Shown one piece after another: positions 33,176-40,698 of a stretch of 41,257 nucleotides of DNA; within the stretch, counting starts at the first letter, position 1, and each line of letters begins with the position of its first letter. The notes beneath the pieces are model-generated. The model was not told the origin of the DNA and made no database searches. It worked only from the letters and a program-made list of their open reading frames with translations. The stretch spans positions 20,628 through 61,884 of the forward strand of contig MGAN01000014.1 in NCBI GenBank assembly GCA_001789745.1, in the 5' to 3' direction. The translations under genes were made by a program, and so were the position numbers. The stretch comes from Candidatus Roizmanbacteria bacterium RIFCSPLOWO2_01_FULL_40_13 (GTDB taxonomy: Bacteria; Patescibacteriota; Microgenomatia; UBA1406; GWC2-37-13).

Positions 33176-33661
33176 ATGCGAAAGAAAAAGGGGTTTACTC
33201 TGGTCGAGCTTATGATATTTATGGGAATGTTTTCCATTCTCTTGGTTGTTTTTAGCCAAATTTTTGGACAGATTGTGGATACGCGGCTGGAATCCGAAAG
33301 TCATTCCAGCGTGGTTCAGGACGGCAATTATCTTCTCAACCGCCTGATGTATGATATCGTTATTGCAAGCGGTATCAATCTTCCCGCAACGGTCGGTAGT
33401 TCGGATACCAACTTGAATATTACCGTAGCCGGCGAAGATCATATCTATAGCCTGAGCGGCGACAACCTCGTACTCATTATCAATAGCGACGTCTACCAGC
33501 TCAACAGCGTCAATACGACTATCTCAAATTTGAATTTTCAAAGAATCGGAAATGACGACGGCAAAGATACTATACGATACAGCTACACTGTCACAAGTAA
33601 AATCGAGCGCCCGGCAGGTCCCGAATCGCAGGATTATCAAACAACGGTAGGATTGAGATAA
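33176..33661 (+). CDS. Prepilin-like protein (PilW/GspJ type)
   Basis: A 161-residue pseudopilin with the standard KKKGFTLVELMIFMGMFSIL leader and helix, followed by a beta-rich domain. Like PilW/GspJ, it continues with a helix (HSSVVQDGNYLLNRLMYDI). The start codon follows the outer arm of the nested repeat with no obvious Shine-Dalgarno. Confidence 0.85.
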   Translation: MRKKKGFTLVELMIFMGMFSILLVVFSQIFGQIVDTRLESESHSSVVQDGNYLLNRLMYDIVIASGINLPATVGSSDTNLNITVAGEDHIYSLSGDNLVLIINSDVYQLNSVNTTISNLNFQRIGNDDGKDTIRYSYTVTSKIERPAGPESQDYQTTVGLR

Positions 33662-33668
33662 TTATATA

Positions 33669-34140
33669 TTAAACCCTAATCCCTAAATCCTAAATTCTAA
33701 ACAATATTTAATGATCAAACCCCAAAATTCAAAAAAGTTCGATTTAGAAGATAGAACATTCAAATTCGCAAAAAAATGTCGAACCCTTGTTAAAAAAATT
33801 CCAAAAACTATTAGTAGTATTGAGGATGGAAAACAATTAATTAGATCATCGGGATCAGTTCATTCCAACTATATAGAAGCAAATGAGGCATTTAGTAAAA
33901 TTGACTTCTACCACAGAGTTAAAATCTGTAGAAAAGAAGTTAAGGAAAGTCGATCATGGTTAAAGTTGTTGGATTTGAATCGAGGTGATTCTCTAGACTT
34001 AGAAAGAAATAGATTAACTCGAGAGGCCGAAGAATTAATGAGAATTTTTGGATCAATTATTACTAGAGAAAAAAAGTTTTGAAAATTTGATTTTAAGTTT
34101 TTGAATTTGTTTAGAACTTAGAGTTTAGGGTTTAGAATTT
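33669..34140. mobile_element. Possible cassette: four-helix-bundle gene between TTTAGGG-like inverted repeats
   Basis: Left arm 33669-33702 (TAAACCCTAATCCC, TAAATTCTAAAC) and right arm 34109-34140 (GTTTAGAACTTAG, AGTTTAGGGTTTAGA) are imperfect inverted complements bounding the gene at 33711-34082. The same repeat type bounds the gene-less nested repeat at 32860-33173. Mobility is inferred from this arrangement. Confidence 0.55.
33711..34082 (+). CDS. Four-helix-bundle protein (23S rRNA intervening-sequence protein family)
   Basis: A 123-residue protein matching the S23/IVP four-helix-bundle family: FKFAKKCRTLVKKIPKTI, QLIRSSGSVHSNYIEANEA and RVKICRKEVKESRSWLKLL are typical helices. Family members are encoded in 23S rRNA intervening sequences and in many CPR intergenic sites; the Avd protein of diversity-generating retroelements is related. 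No reverse transcriptase is here. It breaks the pilin gene series, is AT-rich and is bounded by inverted repeats, so it is probably an insertion unrelated to pilus function. Confidence 0.85.
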   Translation: MIKPQNSKKFDLEDRTFKFAKKCRTLVKKIPKTISSIEDGKQLIRSSGSVHSNYIEANEAFSKIDFYHRVKICRKEVKESRSWLKLLDLNRGDSLDLERNRLTREAEELMRIFGSIITREKKF

Positions 34141-34168
34141 ATTATCATTTTTTGATTTAGAAAGTTAA

Positions 34169-34531
34169 ATGAAACGTGGTCAAACTTTAATTATGCTTTT
34201 GGTCTTTATGATTATAGCTATCACCGTGACTACGGCAGCTACCGCATTGATCTTGGTTAATTCAGCCAGTGCTCAAAAAATGGAAGGCGGTATCATCGCC
34301 TACAGCGTAGCGGAAAGCGGGATTGAAAATGGTCTGCTCAGACTGCTCCGCAATCCCTTTTATACCGGTGAAACTCTAAATTTGGACGAAGGCACTGCTA
34401 CAATCACGGTCACCGGCAGCAACCCCTACACCATTACTTCAACCGGTCAAAGCGGCAGTTTTACCCGTGTTTTGCAGGTAGTAGTAAACTATAATGGTAA
34501 TATGACCATTGCTTCCTGGAATGAGACTTAA
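34169..34531 (+). CDS. PilX-like minor pilin or secreted membrane-anchored protein
   Basis: A 120-residue protein starting MKRGQTLIMLLVFMIIAITV, a membrane helix with a PilX-type GQ(S/T)LI start but no Glu at +5. It continues AYSVAESGIENGLLRLLRNPF, the conserved helix of PilX-type pilins, then a small beta domain. Sits in the pilin run, 2 bases before the next gene. Confidence 0.75.
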   Translation: MKRGQTLIMLLVFMIIAITVTTAATALILVNSASAQKMEGGIIAYSVAESGIENGLLRLLRNPFYTGETLNLDEGTATITVTGSNPYTITSTGQSGSFTRVLQVVVNYNGNMTIASWNET

Positions 34532-34533
34532 TT

Positions 34534-35355
34534 ATGCTTAAAAACAAAGTCATTATCTTAATCCATAAAGACAGATTCGAATACTTTGACGGGGTTCAGT
34601 CCAAGATCTTCCAATTTGTCTTTCAATCCAACCTGATTCAAGACCTTGAGGTCATCGACGAAGAGCAGATCAAAAACCAGATCAAAGTCTTTGTCGAGAC
34701 TAATAAATTAATTCCTGCCCAGATTCTTTTTATCGTTTCGGATCAAATCATCTTTGCCAAAGCTTTTGTTCTTTCCCCCAATCTCAATAAACCGGAAATT
34801 ATCGAAAAGTATTTGGAATCGATACCTTTCGAGCATGTCAGCTACAAAATCATCGATAGGGATAAAGATTTTATCGTCATGGCGATTAATAAGGAAATTT
34901 TTACTTCGCTCAAGCGGGCATTTGGGCTTCTGGGTTTTCAATCAGGCGGAATTGTTGCCCAATCCCAGCTGGGTGAAATCTACAAAAATTCCCAGACCCT
35001 ATCTTCCGATATAGTTAGATATACTATTTCCCATCTCGATAGTCTGCAAAAACAGGGATTTATCCAGGAAGAAATTCCCAAACCGGAAAAATCCAATTAC
35101 CGCGGCGAGGCCAAACCTGCAGCAGAGAAAAAACCGGTAAACCCCATGGACAAATACCGGCTTCCGGCTTTGATCTTGGTATTTGTCATACTTCTGGGAA
35201 CCCTGGGTTTTGTCGTCTACAAGCAAAATACACCGGGTTCGCGCGCCAATCCCGTCCCTCAACCGGTCATTGCTCCAGCGGTTATTTCACCAACCGAGGA
35301 ACCCATTCTTGAAGAATCAGCTCCCGCAGGCTCCCCCTCTGCACAAACTTTATAG
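34534..35355 (+). CDS. Membrane protein of pilus locus with possible actin-like N-terminal fold
   Basis: A 273-residue protein. Residues 1-180 are cytoplasmic alpha/beta (VIILIHKDRFEYFDG, QILFIVSDQIIFAKAF) and could be a reduced PilM-like half. A Lys/Pro linker, a membrane helix (residues ~209-229) and an extracytoplasmic Pro-rich tail follow. The layout resembles the PilM-like fusion at 5808-7862 without its large C-terminal domain. Family not recognised. Confidence 0.6.
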   Translation: MLKNKVIILIHKDRFEYFDGVQSKIFQFVFQSNLIQDLEVIDEEQIKNQIKVFVETNKLIPAQILFIVSDQIIFAKAFVLSPNLNKPEIIEKYLESIPFEHVSYKIIDRDKDFIVMAINKEIFTSLKRAFGLLGFQSGGIVAQSQLGEIYKNSQTLSSDIVRYTISHLDSLQKQGFIQEEIPKPEKSNYRGEAKPAAEKKPVNPMDKYRLPALILVFVILLGTLGFVVYKQNTPGSRANPVPQPVIAPAVISPTEEPILEESAPAGSPSAQTL

Positions 35356-35363
35356 AATAAATT

Positions 35364-36437
35364 ATGTTTACCGTACTTAACATTATCATATTATTTAGCG
35401 TTCTGATAATCGGAGGACTGGGATGGGAGAATTACTACTTCTTAGGCTCGATCCTTCTCTGGCTGATCATCAATTTCTTTATCTCGGTTAGGCAGAAAAA
35501 AGATTTTAAGTTCCCGCCGGGGGTTTTTCTTTACCAGATTTTTTTGATCTTCTTCAGCTTCAACCTCTTCTGGACGAAAAATTTTTGGTCAACTCTGCTT
35601 TATCTTATGTTCTATGCTATTGGCTTTTTCTTCTGGATAATTGCCTACAACCAAAAACCGAAATTCAAACATCTTGCCGGTTTGGTGATTCTGCTTGGAG
35701 TTATTTTTGCTATCTGGTCGATAGTGAATATCCTGATTGGGATTGAGCCTAAGATCGACTCCTTTAGCCTTAACAAATTTGCAACCCGCGACCACCATCA
35801 TATCGCCGACCTCTGGGCGGTGGTATTGAGCATAATCGCAGTCAACTTAATGACGGGTAGTAAAAATAAAATATATTGGCTGCTTATTCCCTTTGGAGCC
35901 TACCTTTTCTATATCTCCCGGTCTCGCACGGCCATTCTTGCATTATTGGCTGGGACCTTTTATATCTTTCAGGCTCTGCCCGAGACTAAAAAATATCTCA
36001 AGCGTCTTTATATCTTAATTACCGCGGCAATATTGTTATTTTTATTCTTCGGCCGCACCAAACCTGTCCTTCTCGACCGCGTTTATTATTTACAGGGAAT
36101 CGCGGGAGTTATCCGAAATCCGCTGGGTGTGGGAGTCGGCAATTTCGGCCTCATCTCCTCCGACTCCAAAAATCATCTCTTTGGCCTTAGCGACTTCTCC
36201 TCCGTTGCCATGAATTTGATCTTGGAGATGTTAACCGGCATGGGAGTTTTTGCTTTTATTTTCCTCGTTTGGTTTATTAAAGTAATCTTCACAGTTTTTG
36301 CTCACCACGATGAAAATAGTCTTGTCCCTAAGTTAATTTTTCTTACCCTCACCGTCAACTTCCTGTTCGATTTCACCTACCTGATCCCTACCTTCCTCTG
36401 GCTCTGGTTCATCAGTTTAGGATTGTCACAAAAATAA
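35364..36437 (+). CDS. O-antigen ligase/polymerase-like membrane protein
   Basis: A 357-residue protein with about ten membrane helices. The SRSRTAILALLAG block near residue 188 and NPLGVGVGNFGL near 253 match the Wzy_C/WaaL superfamily. Members polymerise surface glycans, ligate them, or glycosylate pilins (PilO/TfpO type). Being the last gene of the pilin run, an oligosaccharyltransferase acting on pilins is attractive but not proven. Confidence 0.82.
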   Translation: MFTVLNIIILFSVLIIGGLGWENYYFLGSILLWLIINFFISVRQKKDFKFPPGVFLYQIFLIFFSFNLFWTKNFWSTLLYLMFYAIGFFFWIIAYNQKPKFKHLAGLVILLGVIFAIWSIVNILIGIEPKIDSFSLNKFATRDHHHIADLWAVVLSIIAVNLMTGSKNKIYWLLIPFGAYLFYISRSRTAILALLAGTFYIFQALPETKKYLKRLYILITAAILLFLFFGRTKPVLLDRVYYLQGIAGVIRNPLGVGVGNFGLISSDSKNHLFGLSDFSSVAMNLILEMLTGMGVFAFIFLVWFIKVIFTVFAHHDENSLVPKLIFLTLTVNFLFDFTYLIPTFLWLWFISLGLSQK

Positions 36438-36662
36438 TGAACCACCTCGCAGTAGAGCCGCGAGGTTTCTACACCCATCTTATGCTGGTTTGCAACCCGT
36501 CGGGTTGTCAAAGCAGCTTAGAGGGGTATATACTCGAGCAAATTCATTTGCGAGTGGTATAGTCTGTCATTCCCTCGGATGAGGGAATCCAGACCGGATC
36601 CCCTCCCTGCGCGGGGATGACAAACATTTCGCAACAAGCCTCGAGGAATTAAACCACTAAGG
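36438..36662. repeat. GTCATTCCC-type composite repeat interrupted by element F
   Basis: Same order as 19405-19535: CGCAGTAGAGCCGCGAGGT, then GTCATTCCCTC..GAGGGAAT..GGGGATGAC, then TCGAGGAATTAAACCACTAAGGT. Element F (36470-36561) separates the CGAGGT block from GTCATTCCC. The rest of the gap to 36827 is AT-rich with nothing recognised. Confidence 0.75.
36470..36561 (+). mobile_element. TA-flanked two-hairpin element, copy F (divergent, short)
   Basis: Core 36472-36559 (88 bp), flanked by TA. Keeps CACCCATCTTA, TTTGCA, CTTAGAGGGGTATATACT and GGTA. Arms differ from other copies: a perfect CAACCC-gtc-GGGTTG inner hairpin, GCTG/CAGC in the long stem, and ACTCG..CAAAT/ATTTG.CGAGT in the second hairpin. 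Confidence 0.75.
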
Positions 36663-36827
36663 TTAAAAATTAAATCTACTCGATCTATAAGTCTTGCCTA
36701 ATTGTAGTGTGCTATAAAATTTAATTAAATTAATTCATTCACAACAATCTTTCTGGAATTGATATTTAACTTATAGTTTTTATATAGCGGTTATATAAGA
36801 TAAATTTTAGCTTGACATTTAAATTAT

Positions 36828-36856
36828 TTGAGTTTAATATAGTATTATGCTATAAT
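36828..36856 (+). promoter_or_regulatory. Strong sigma-70-like promoter with extended -10
   Basis: TTGAGT (36828-36833), 17-base spacer, TATAAT (36851-36856) preceded by TGC, making an extended -10. Start expected near 36863. It would drive the 50-codon ORF and perhaps the large surface-protein gene. Confidence 0.7.
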
Positions 36857-36882
36857 AGTGTGTTTTAAATGTCCATAACAAA

Positions 36883-37035
36883 ATGGCAATACCATTAAAA
36901 GGCAGTGATGTTATAACACCAAAAAGTCTCCTTCAAAAAGTATTTTCTTATTTCTTTAGATTACATCGGCTTGATCTTTTAATTTTTTTTATTTTTACTG
37001 TTTTAGCTAAAAGTAAGATATTTCCTACCCTCTGA
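36883..37035 (+). CDS. Possible 50-codon leader ORF or small RNA body
   Basis: An ATG at 36883 opens 50 codons ending in TGA (37033-37035). The predicted peptide has a polar first half and one hydrophobic stretch (LDLLIFFIFTVLAKSK). No Shine-Dalgarno is visible. The stop codon lies across the first arm and loop of the terminator hairpin that follows. The transcript from 36863 to 37048 (~185 bases) could instead be a noncoding RNA. Which of the two is right cannot be decided from sequence. Confidence 0.4.
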   Translation: MAIPLKGSDVITPKSLLQKVFSYFFRLHRLDLLIFFIFTVLAKSKIFPTL

Positions 37036-37048
37036 AAAGAGGGTTTTT
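37028..37048 (+). terminator. Rho-independent terminator / attenuator
   Basis: CCCTCT (37028-37033), GAAA loop, AGAGGG (37038-37043), followed by TTTTTATTTT. A textbook intrinsic terminator, placed only 11 bases before the next start codon at 37060. Confidence 0.8.
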
Positions 37049-37059
37049 ATTTTAATACT

Positions 37060-39822
37060 ATGACGGGCAATCGTCAAGAAAACAAAGGGAAAAGTTGGAA
37101 TGGAATAATAAACAATGCTGCTGCTCTCGGTTTACTTTTTGGTCAAATTAAAACTCTTCCTAACAATTTTTCACTTAATCAAGTACCCGATCGATCACCA
37201 GTAGGACAAACTCTTAGGGTTCGATCACGCCCTGAACCAAGAGTAAGCAGAAACCATAATAATAAAAAAGTTCAAGTTTCACCAACAATCAGACCAACAA
37301 TATCTCAAAACCCACGTCCTCAACGGCTATTCCCTAATGGAAAAAGGCCAGACCGTATCGGCGGTAAGCACCCACGATCATCTGTTCCCGGTAAGGGAAT
37401 TAGTATTCCAAAAGATCAATTAGTAAAAGCAGCATCACCCAATAGAATAAACCAATCTCATACCTCTCCAAACTTAAATAGTCCTCGCCGCCCAAGAGAA
37501 TTAAGAAGTTTAAATGAAACCAATACGGTTAATTCTTTTACGGAACTGTTTCACCGGTTGGGTCTGGATAGTGAAGCTCAAACTCTAACTGAAATGTTAA
37601 ATTATACTCCAACTTCCCTCTTCTCAATTCAAGCTTATGCCTTACAAATTTTACACACTAACACTGCCCAAAAAGCTCTTGCTGAAACAATCATAAATTC
37701 AGACGGACAGGATCTAAATGCCATAGCTCAAAGCAGGTTTTCGGAATTGCCGGTTATTTCTAATTTATTAAAGTTATCACGACTGGATCAAGACGGGATT
37801 TCTGCTCTGGAGCTTCTGACTGAAAATATCTCTCAATTATCCGCAGATCATGGATTTAAGTTCAACAATAACTTTATTGATTACTTTAATAATAATCTCA
37901 AGGAATTTTTTGATAGTCTTAATGATCTCTTGCCTACTGGATTTATAGGCCTAAATGCTGCAGTTGCATTAGCTTTTATCAAAAAGAGATTTCCTAACAT
38001 AGTTAAACAGATAAAGTCAAATAAAGACATTGATCCTAAGCTTTTAGCTAAATTGATAGCAGTTAATTTATTTATAGCATTTCTTTTACTATCGTGCCTC
38101 CCCGTTAGCGATGCAAACAATACTCCTACTGTTACTCCGCATCAATCAACTATTGAAACTTTGTCGACGCCCGACAATATTTTATTAAATCAAATTTCGG
38201 ATGCTAGAGACCAAATTATTAATATAGCTAGCAGTATAGGTTCTAATATAATTTACTCTACCGATCAAACATTATCCGATGGGGAAAGACAGGTGTTAAA
38301 TGAATTTAAGTCTGCACAAGAAAATTATCTTGCAATAAATGAACATAAAATCGGATCTGACGACATTAGCCTTGCCGACACTCAAGTAATCGACGCCCAA
38401 TTAACCAACAACCAAACCGGAGCACCTGAAAGTGTAGAGTTTGCTTTTTCGACATTAAATTTAAGTCGGGATGGTATCCAAACTGGTAATGCTCTCACCT
38501 TTCAATATAGAGATAATTTGGGTCAAATAATCAATTGTGCATTAACATATTCAAATCAGGAAACTTTTAACGGTGATGTAATAAAAACTTTTATCGCAAT
38601 TCCTGCTATTACAGATTCGGGGTCAAATCCCCTCCCTAGTTTTGCGATTAAATTTGTCTACGATAATGCAGAAGATTCTAGCCCTAAAGCTATATATATG
38701 ATTAGACCTGAACAAAACGGGGAGCAAACTATTATTATTTTGCAGGGCAGCTCCTACCAAGATCAACAAAATCTTAACGAAATCACAGGTATTAATGTCG
38801 CTGCAAAAATATTAATCTCAACCCCTGCTTCTCCAATCGGAACCACTGCCCCCCTACCCACCGAAGTTCCTGCCGCACCCGCCGATACGCCAACTACTAT
38901 GCCAACTGAACAACCGCCAATGCTACCTGCACAATTAAATAACCAAAAAGTCGAGTTAATCCAGGCAGAAGACGGAACCTCTCAAATTAGGGTTCTTGTA
39001 GATCCGAATAAATTTGAAGGAGATCCTATAATCGCAGAATATGTAGATGGACGGTGGGTATCAAAAAACTTTATCTTGATTAGAAAGCCCGAATATATTG
39101 AAGAAATTTTTAATAACCCAAATGTCTGGCAAGAAAAAATTTACACTTTTCTTGACGGTGAAATTACATCTTACCCTGTAGTCTATCAAAATCCTGAAAC
39201 TAAACAATATGTGAGTACCGCAGATACGGGGGAAGAATTAGTACAAGCTTATGCTGTTTCACCGGAAATAATAGGATTGTCTTCAGAAGTCGACCCATTA
39301 ACCGGTTTATCTACTCTCAAATTTATACTTTTGTTGAAAAATAAGGTTTTAAATATAGCTCCCGCCGCTCTCTCTTACCAACCCGATAAACATACTAGTG
39401 AGGGAGTACAGGAATACGCTAATTCACTGACTTTAGAACAGCTAACTGCTTTCATCCACATGGTCGATGGCTCAACGCCTTATAACAGAATCGATAAGGT
39501 TGCGTACATGGTTTCTTACGCTTTTACCGATCAACTCGACGCTTTTGTAGAGCAAAAAAAGAGTGTTGATCCTGGAGTGATATGTTATTTTTTAGGAGGT
39601 TATCGAGAAACCGGGTATCTTCAACAACAAATTGATTTCTGTACTGGACAAATCTATAATCCTGGAAGACAAATCAAATCTGGTGAAGCTATAAAATCAG
39701 ATATGGATCCATATTTATCTTATCCGCAAGAAGGACAAATATTTGACCCGAGTTGGTTGTTTAACCTACCACTATTTCAAACAGAAAAATTTTGGACTCA
39801 AATTGGCTTTATTGACTGGTGA
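37060..39822 (+). CDS. Large membrane-spanning protein of unknown function
   Basis: A 920-residue protein with no recognised family. Residues 1-150 are basic, Pro/Arg/Asn-rich and probably disordered. Residues ~155-320 are helical. One membrane segment (KLIAVNLFIAFLLLSCLP, ~residues 329-346) ends in an LLLSC that looks like a lipobox but is internal. The C-terminal ~570 residues are extracytoplasmic by this topology, beta-rich, with a Pro/Thr linker (near 610-625). No signal peptide is present, so topology would be N-in/C-out. Codon use is AT-rich compared with the genes to the left. The ATG lies just after the T-run of a terminator with no good Shine-Dalgarno. Confidence 0.7.
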   Translation: MTGNRQENKGKSWNGIINNAAALGLLFGQIKTLPNNFSLNQVPDRSPVGQTLRVRSRPEPRVSRNHNNKKVQVSPTIRPTISQNPRPQRLFPNGKRPDRIGGKHPRSSVPGKGISIPKDQLVKAASPNRINQSHTSPNLNSPRRPRELRSLNETNTVNSFTELFHRLGLDSEAQTLTEMLNYTPTSLFSIQAYALQILHTNTAQKALAETIINSDGQDLNAIAQSRFSELPVISNLLKLSRLDQDGISALELLTENISQLSADHGFKFNNNFIDYFNNNLKEFFDSLNDLLPTGFIGLNAAVALAFIKKRFPNIVKQIKSNKDIDPKLLAKLIAVNLFIAFLLLSCLPVSDANNTPTVTPHQSTIETLSTPDNILLNQISDARDQIINIASSIGSNIIYSTDQTLSDGERQVLNEFKSAQENYLAINEHKIGSDDISLADTQVIDAQLTNNQTGAPESVEFAFSTLNLSRDGIQTGNALTFQYRDNLGQIINCALTYSNQETFNGDVIKTFIAIPAITDSGSNPLPSFAIKFVYDNAEDSSPKAIYMIRPEQNGEQTIIILQGSSYQDQQNLNEITGINVAAKILISTPASPIGTTAPLPTEVPAAPADTPTTMPTEQPPMLPAQLNNQKVELIQAEDGTSQIRVLVDPNKFEGDPIIAEYVDGRWVSKNFILIRKPEYIEEIFNNPNVWQEKIYTFLDGEITSYPVVYQNPETKQYVSTADTGEELVQAYAVSPEIIGLSSEVDPLTGLSTLKFILLLKNKVLNIAPAALSYQPDKHTSEGVQEYANSLTLEQLTAFIHMVDGSTPYNRIDKVAYMVSYAFTDQLDAFVEQKKSVDPGVICYFLGGYRETGYLQQQIDFCTGQIYNPGRQIKSGEAIKSDMDPYLSYPQEGQIFDPSWLFNLPLFQTEKFWTQIGFIDW

Positions 39823-39926
39823 AATTGATATAATCTTTTAGATTGAAATTTTTAATTCTTCATTAAATCAGAAATATTATATCTTTCTTTTCAATTTCAT
39901 TTCACCTCTACACTTAATTCAACATC

Positions 39927-39955
39927 TTGACTTATATTTTACCATTATATATATT
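39927..39955 (+). promoter_or_regulatory. Promoter, probably giving a leaderless mRNA
   Basis: TTGACT (39927-39932), 17-base spacer, TATATT (39950-39955). The next gene's ATG is at 39962, 6 bases after the -10, so transcription would begin at or next to the start codon. The same layout as at 56-92. Confidence 0.6.
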
Positions 39956-39961
39956 CATATT

Positions 39962-40672
39962 ATGTCTATTGCTGAATTTACAGAAAAATATTCCAAAAAT
40001 ATTCCTATAGTAGTATTAATAATAATATTTATCACTTCGTTTATCGCCGGGATTTTATACTCTAAAGCAGGCTTAAAAAAGAAGGAGGTTGCCAATAGTC
40101 TCAATCCTCAGACAAATGTACTCAAAACTAATGAGGAAATAAACTTGTCAGACGCGCTTAATATTGATAAAAGTATGCCTTTTGGTGCAAAAACTCTCAA
40201 TTCAATTAGAGTCAAAAAAATCCAGTTAAGCAAAATACAGCTCAATGATAAAACTTTAAATAAAGCAGAACTAAATGTTACCTTCACCCAAGCAGGTGCT
40301 GAAAAAGAGTTAATCCTACCATTAATTAATAAATTATATTTTGCTGAAGCTTTAAAGGATCAAAATAATAAGGTTTATTATCCTGATAAAGAATTAATTG
40401 ATGTGACCGAACTGCCCCTTAAAGAAAATGATCTGATTACTCTCTCTTTGATTTATACAATCAATGAAAATTATGTTACTAAAGAAAATATAGAAAAGTA
40501 TTGCACTGATAAAGATATTATAGAATGTATAATGTTCCAATTTAATTTTGGGTTTGGCGAAAATCCTATAGATATAGATAATTATTTAACCGAATTAATG
40601 AATTCTCAAATAGTTGCCGATTACCAAAAAGTTGTGGCTGTCCGCATATCCAAACCTTACCAAACGAATTAA
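39962..40672 (+). CDS. Single-pass membrane protein of unknown function
   Basis: A 236-residue protein with an N-terminal helix (IPIVVLIIIFITSFIAGILY, residues ~15-34) and a Lys/Asn/Glu-rich extracytoplasmic domain with alternating strands (VKKIQLSKIQLNDKTL, KAELNVTFTQAGAEKEL). Two Cys (YCTDKDIIECI) may form a disulphide. AT-rich, like both neighbours. No family recognised. Confidence 0.7.
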   Translation: MSIAEFTEKYSKNIPIVVLIIIFITSFIAGILYSKAGLKKKEVANSLNPQTNVLKTNEEINLSDALNIDKSMPFGAKTLNSIRVKKIQLSKIQLNDKTLNKAELNVTFTQAGAEKELILPLINKLYFAEALKDQNNKVYYPDKELIDVTELPLKENDLITLSLIYTINENYVTKENIEKYCTDKDIIECIMFQFNFGFGENPIDIDNYLTELMNSQIVADYQKVVAVRISKPYQTN

Positions 40673-40698
40673 TATGTGCTAATATGCTTTAATTAATA

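Noticed and set aside
33669-33702. TTTAGGG-like blocks as telomere or replicon-end repeats
   Set aside because: They are internal to an operon, short, irregular and arranged as inverted pairs.
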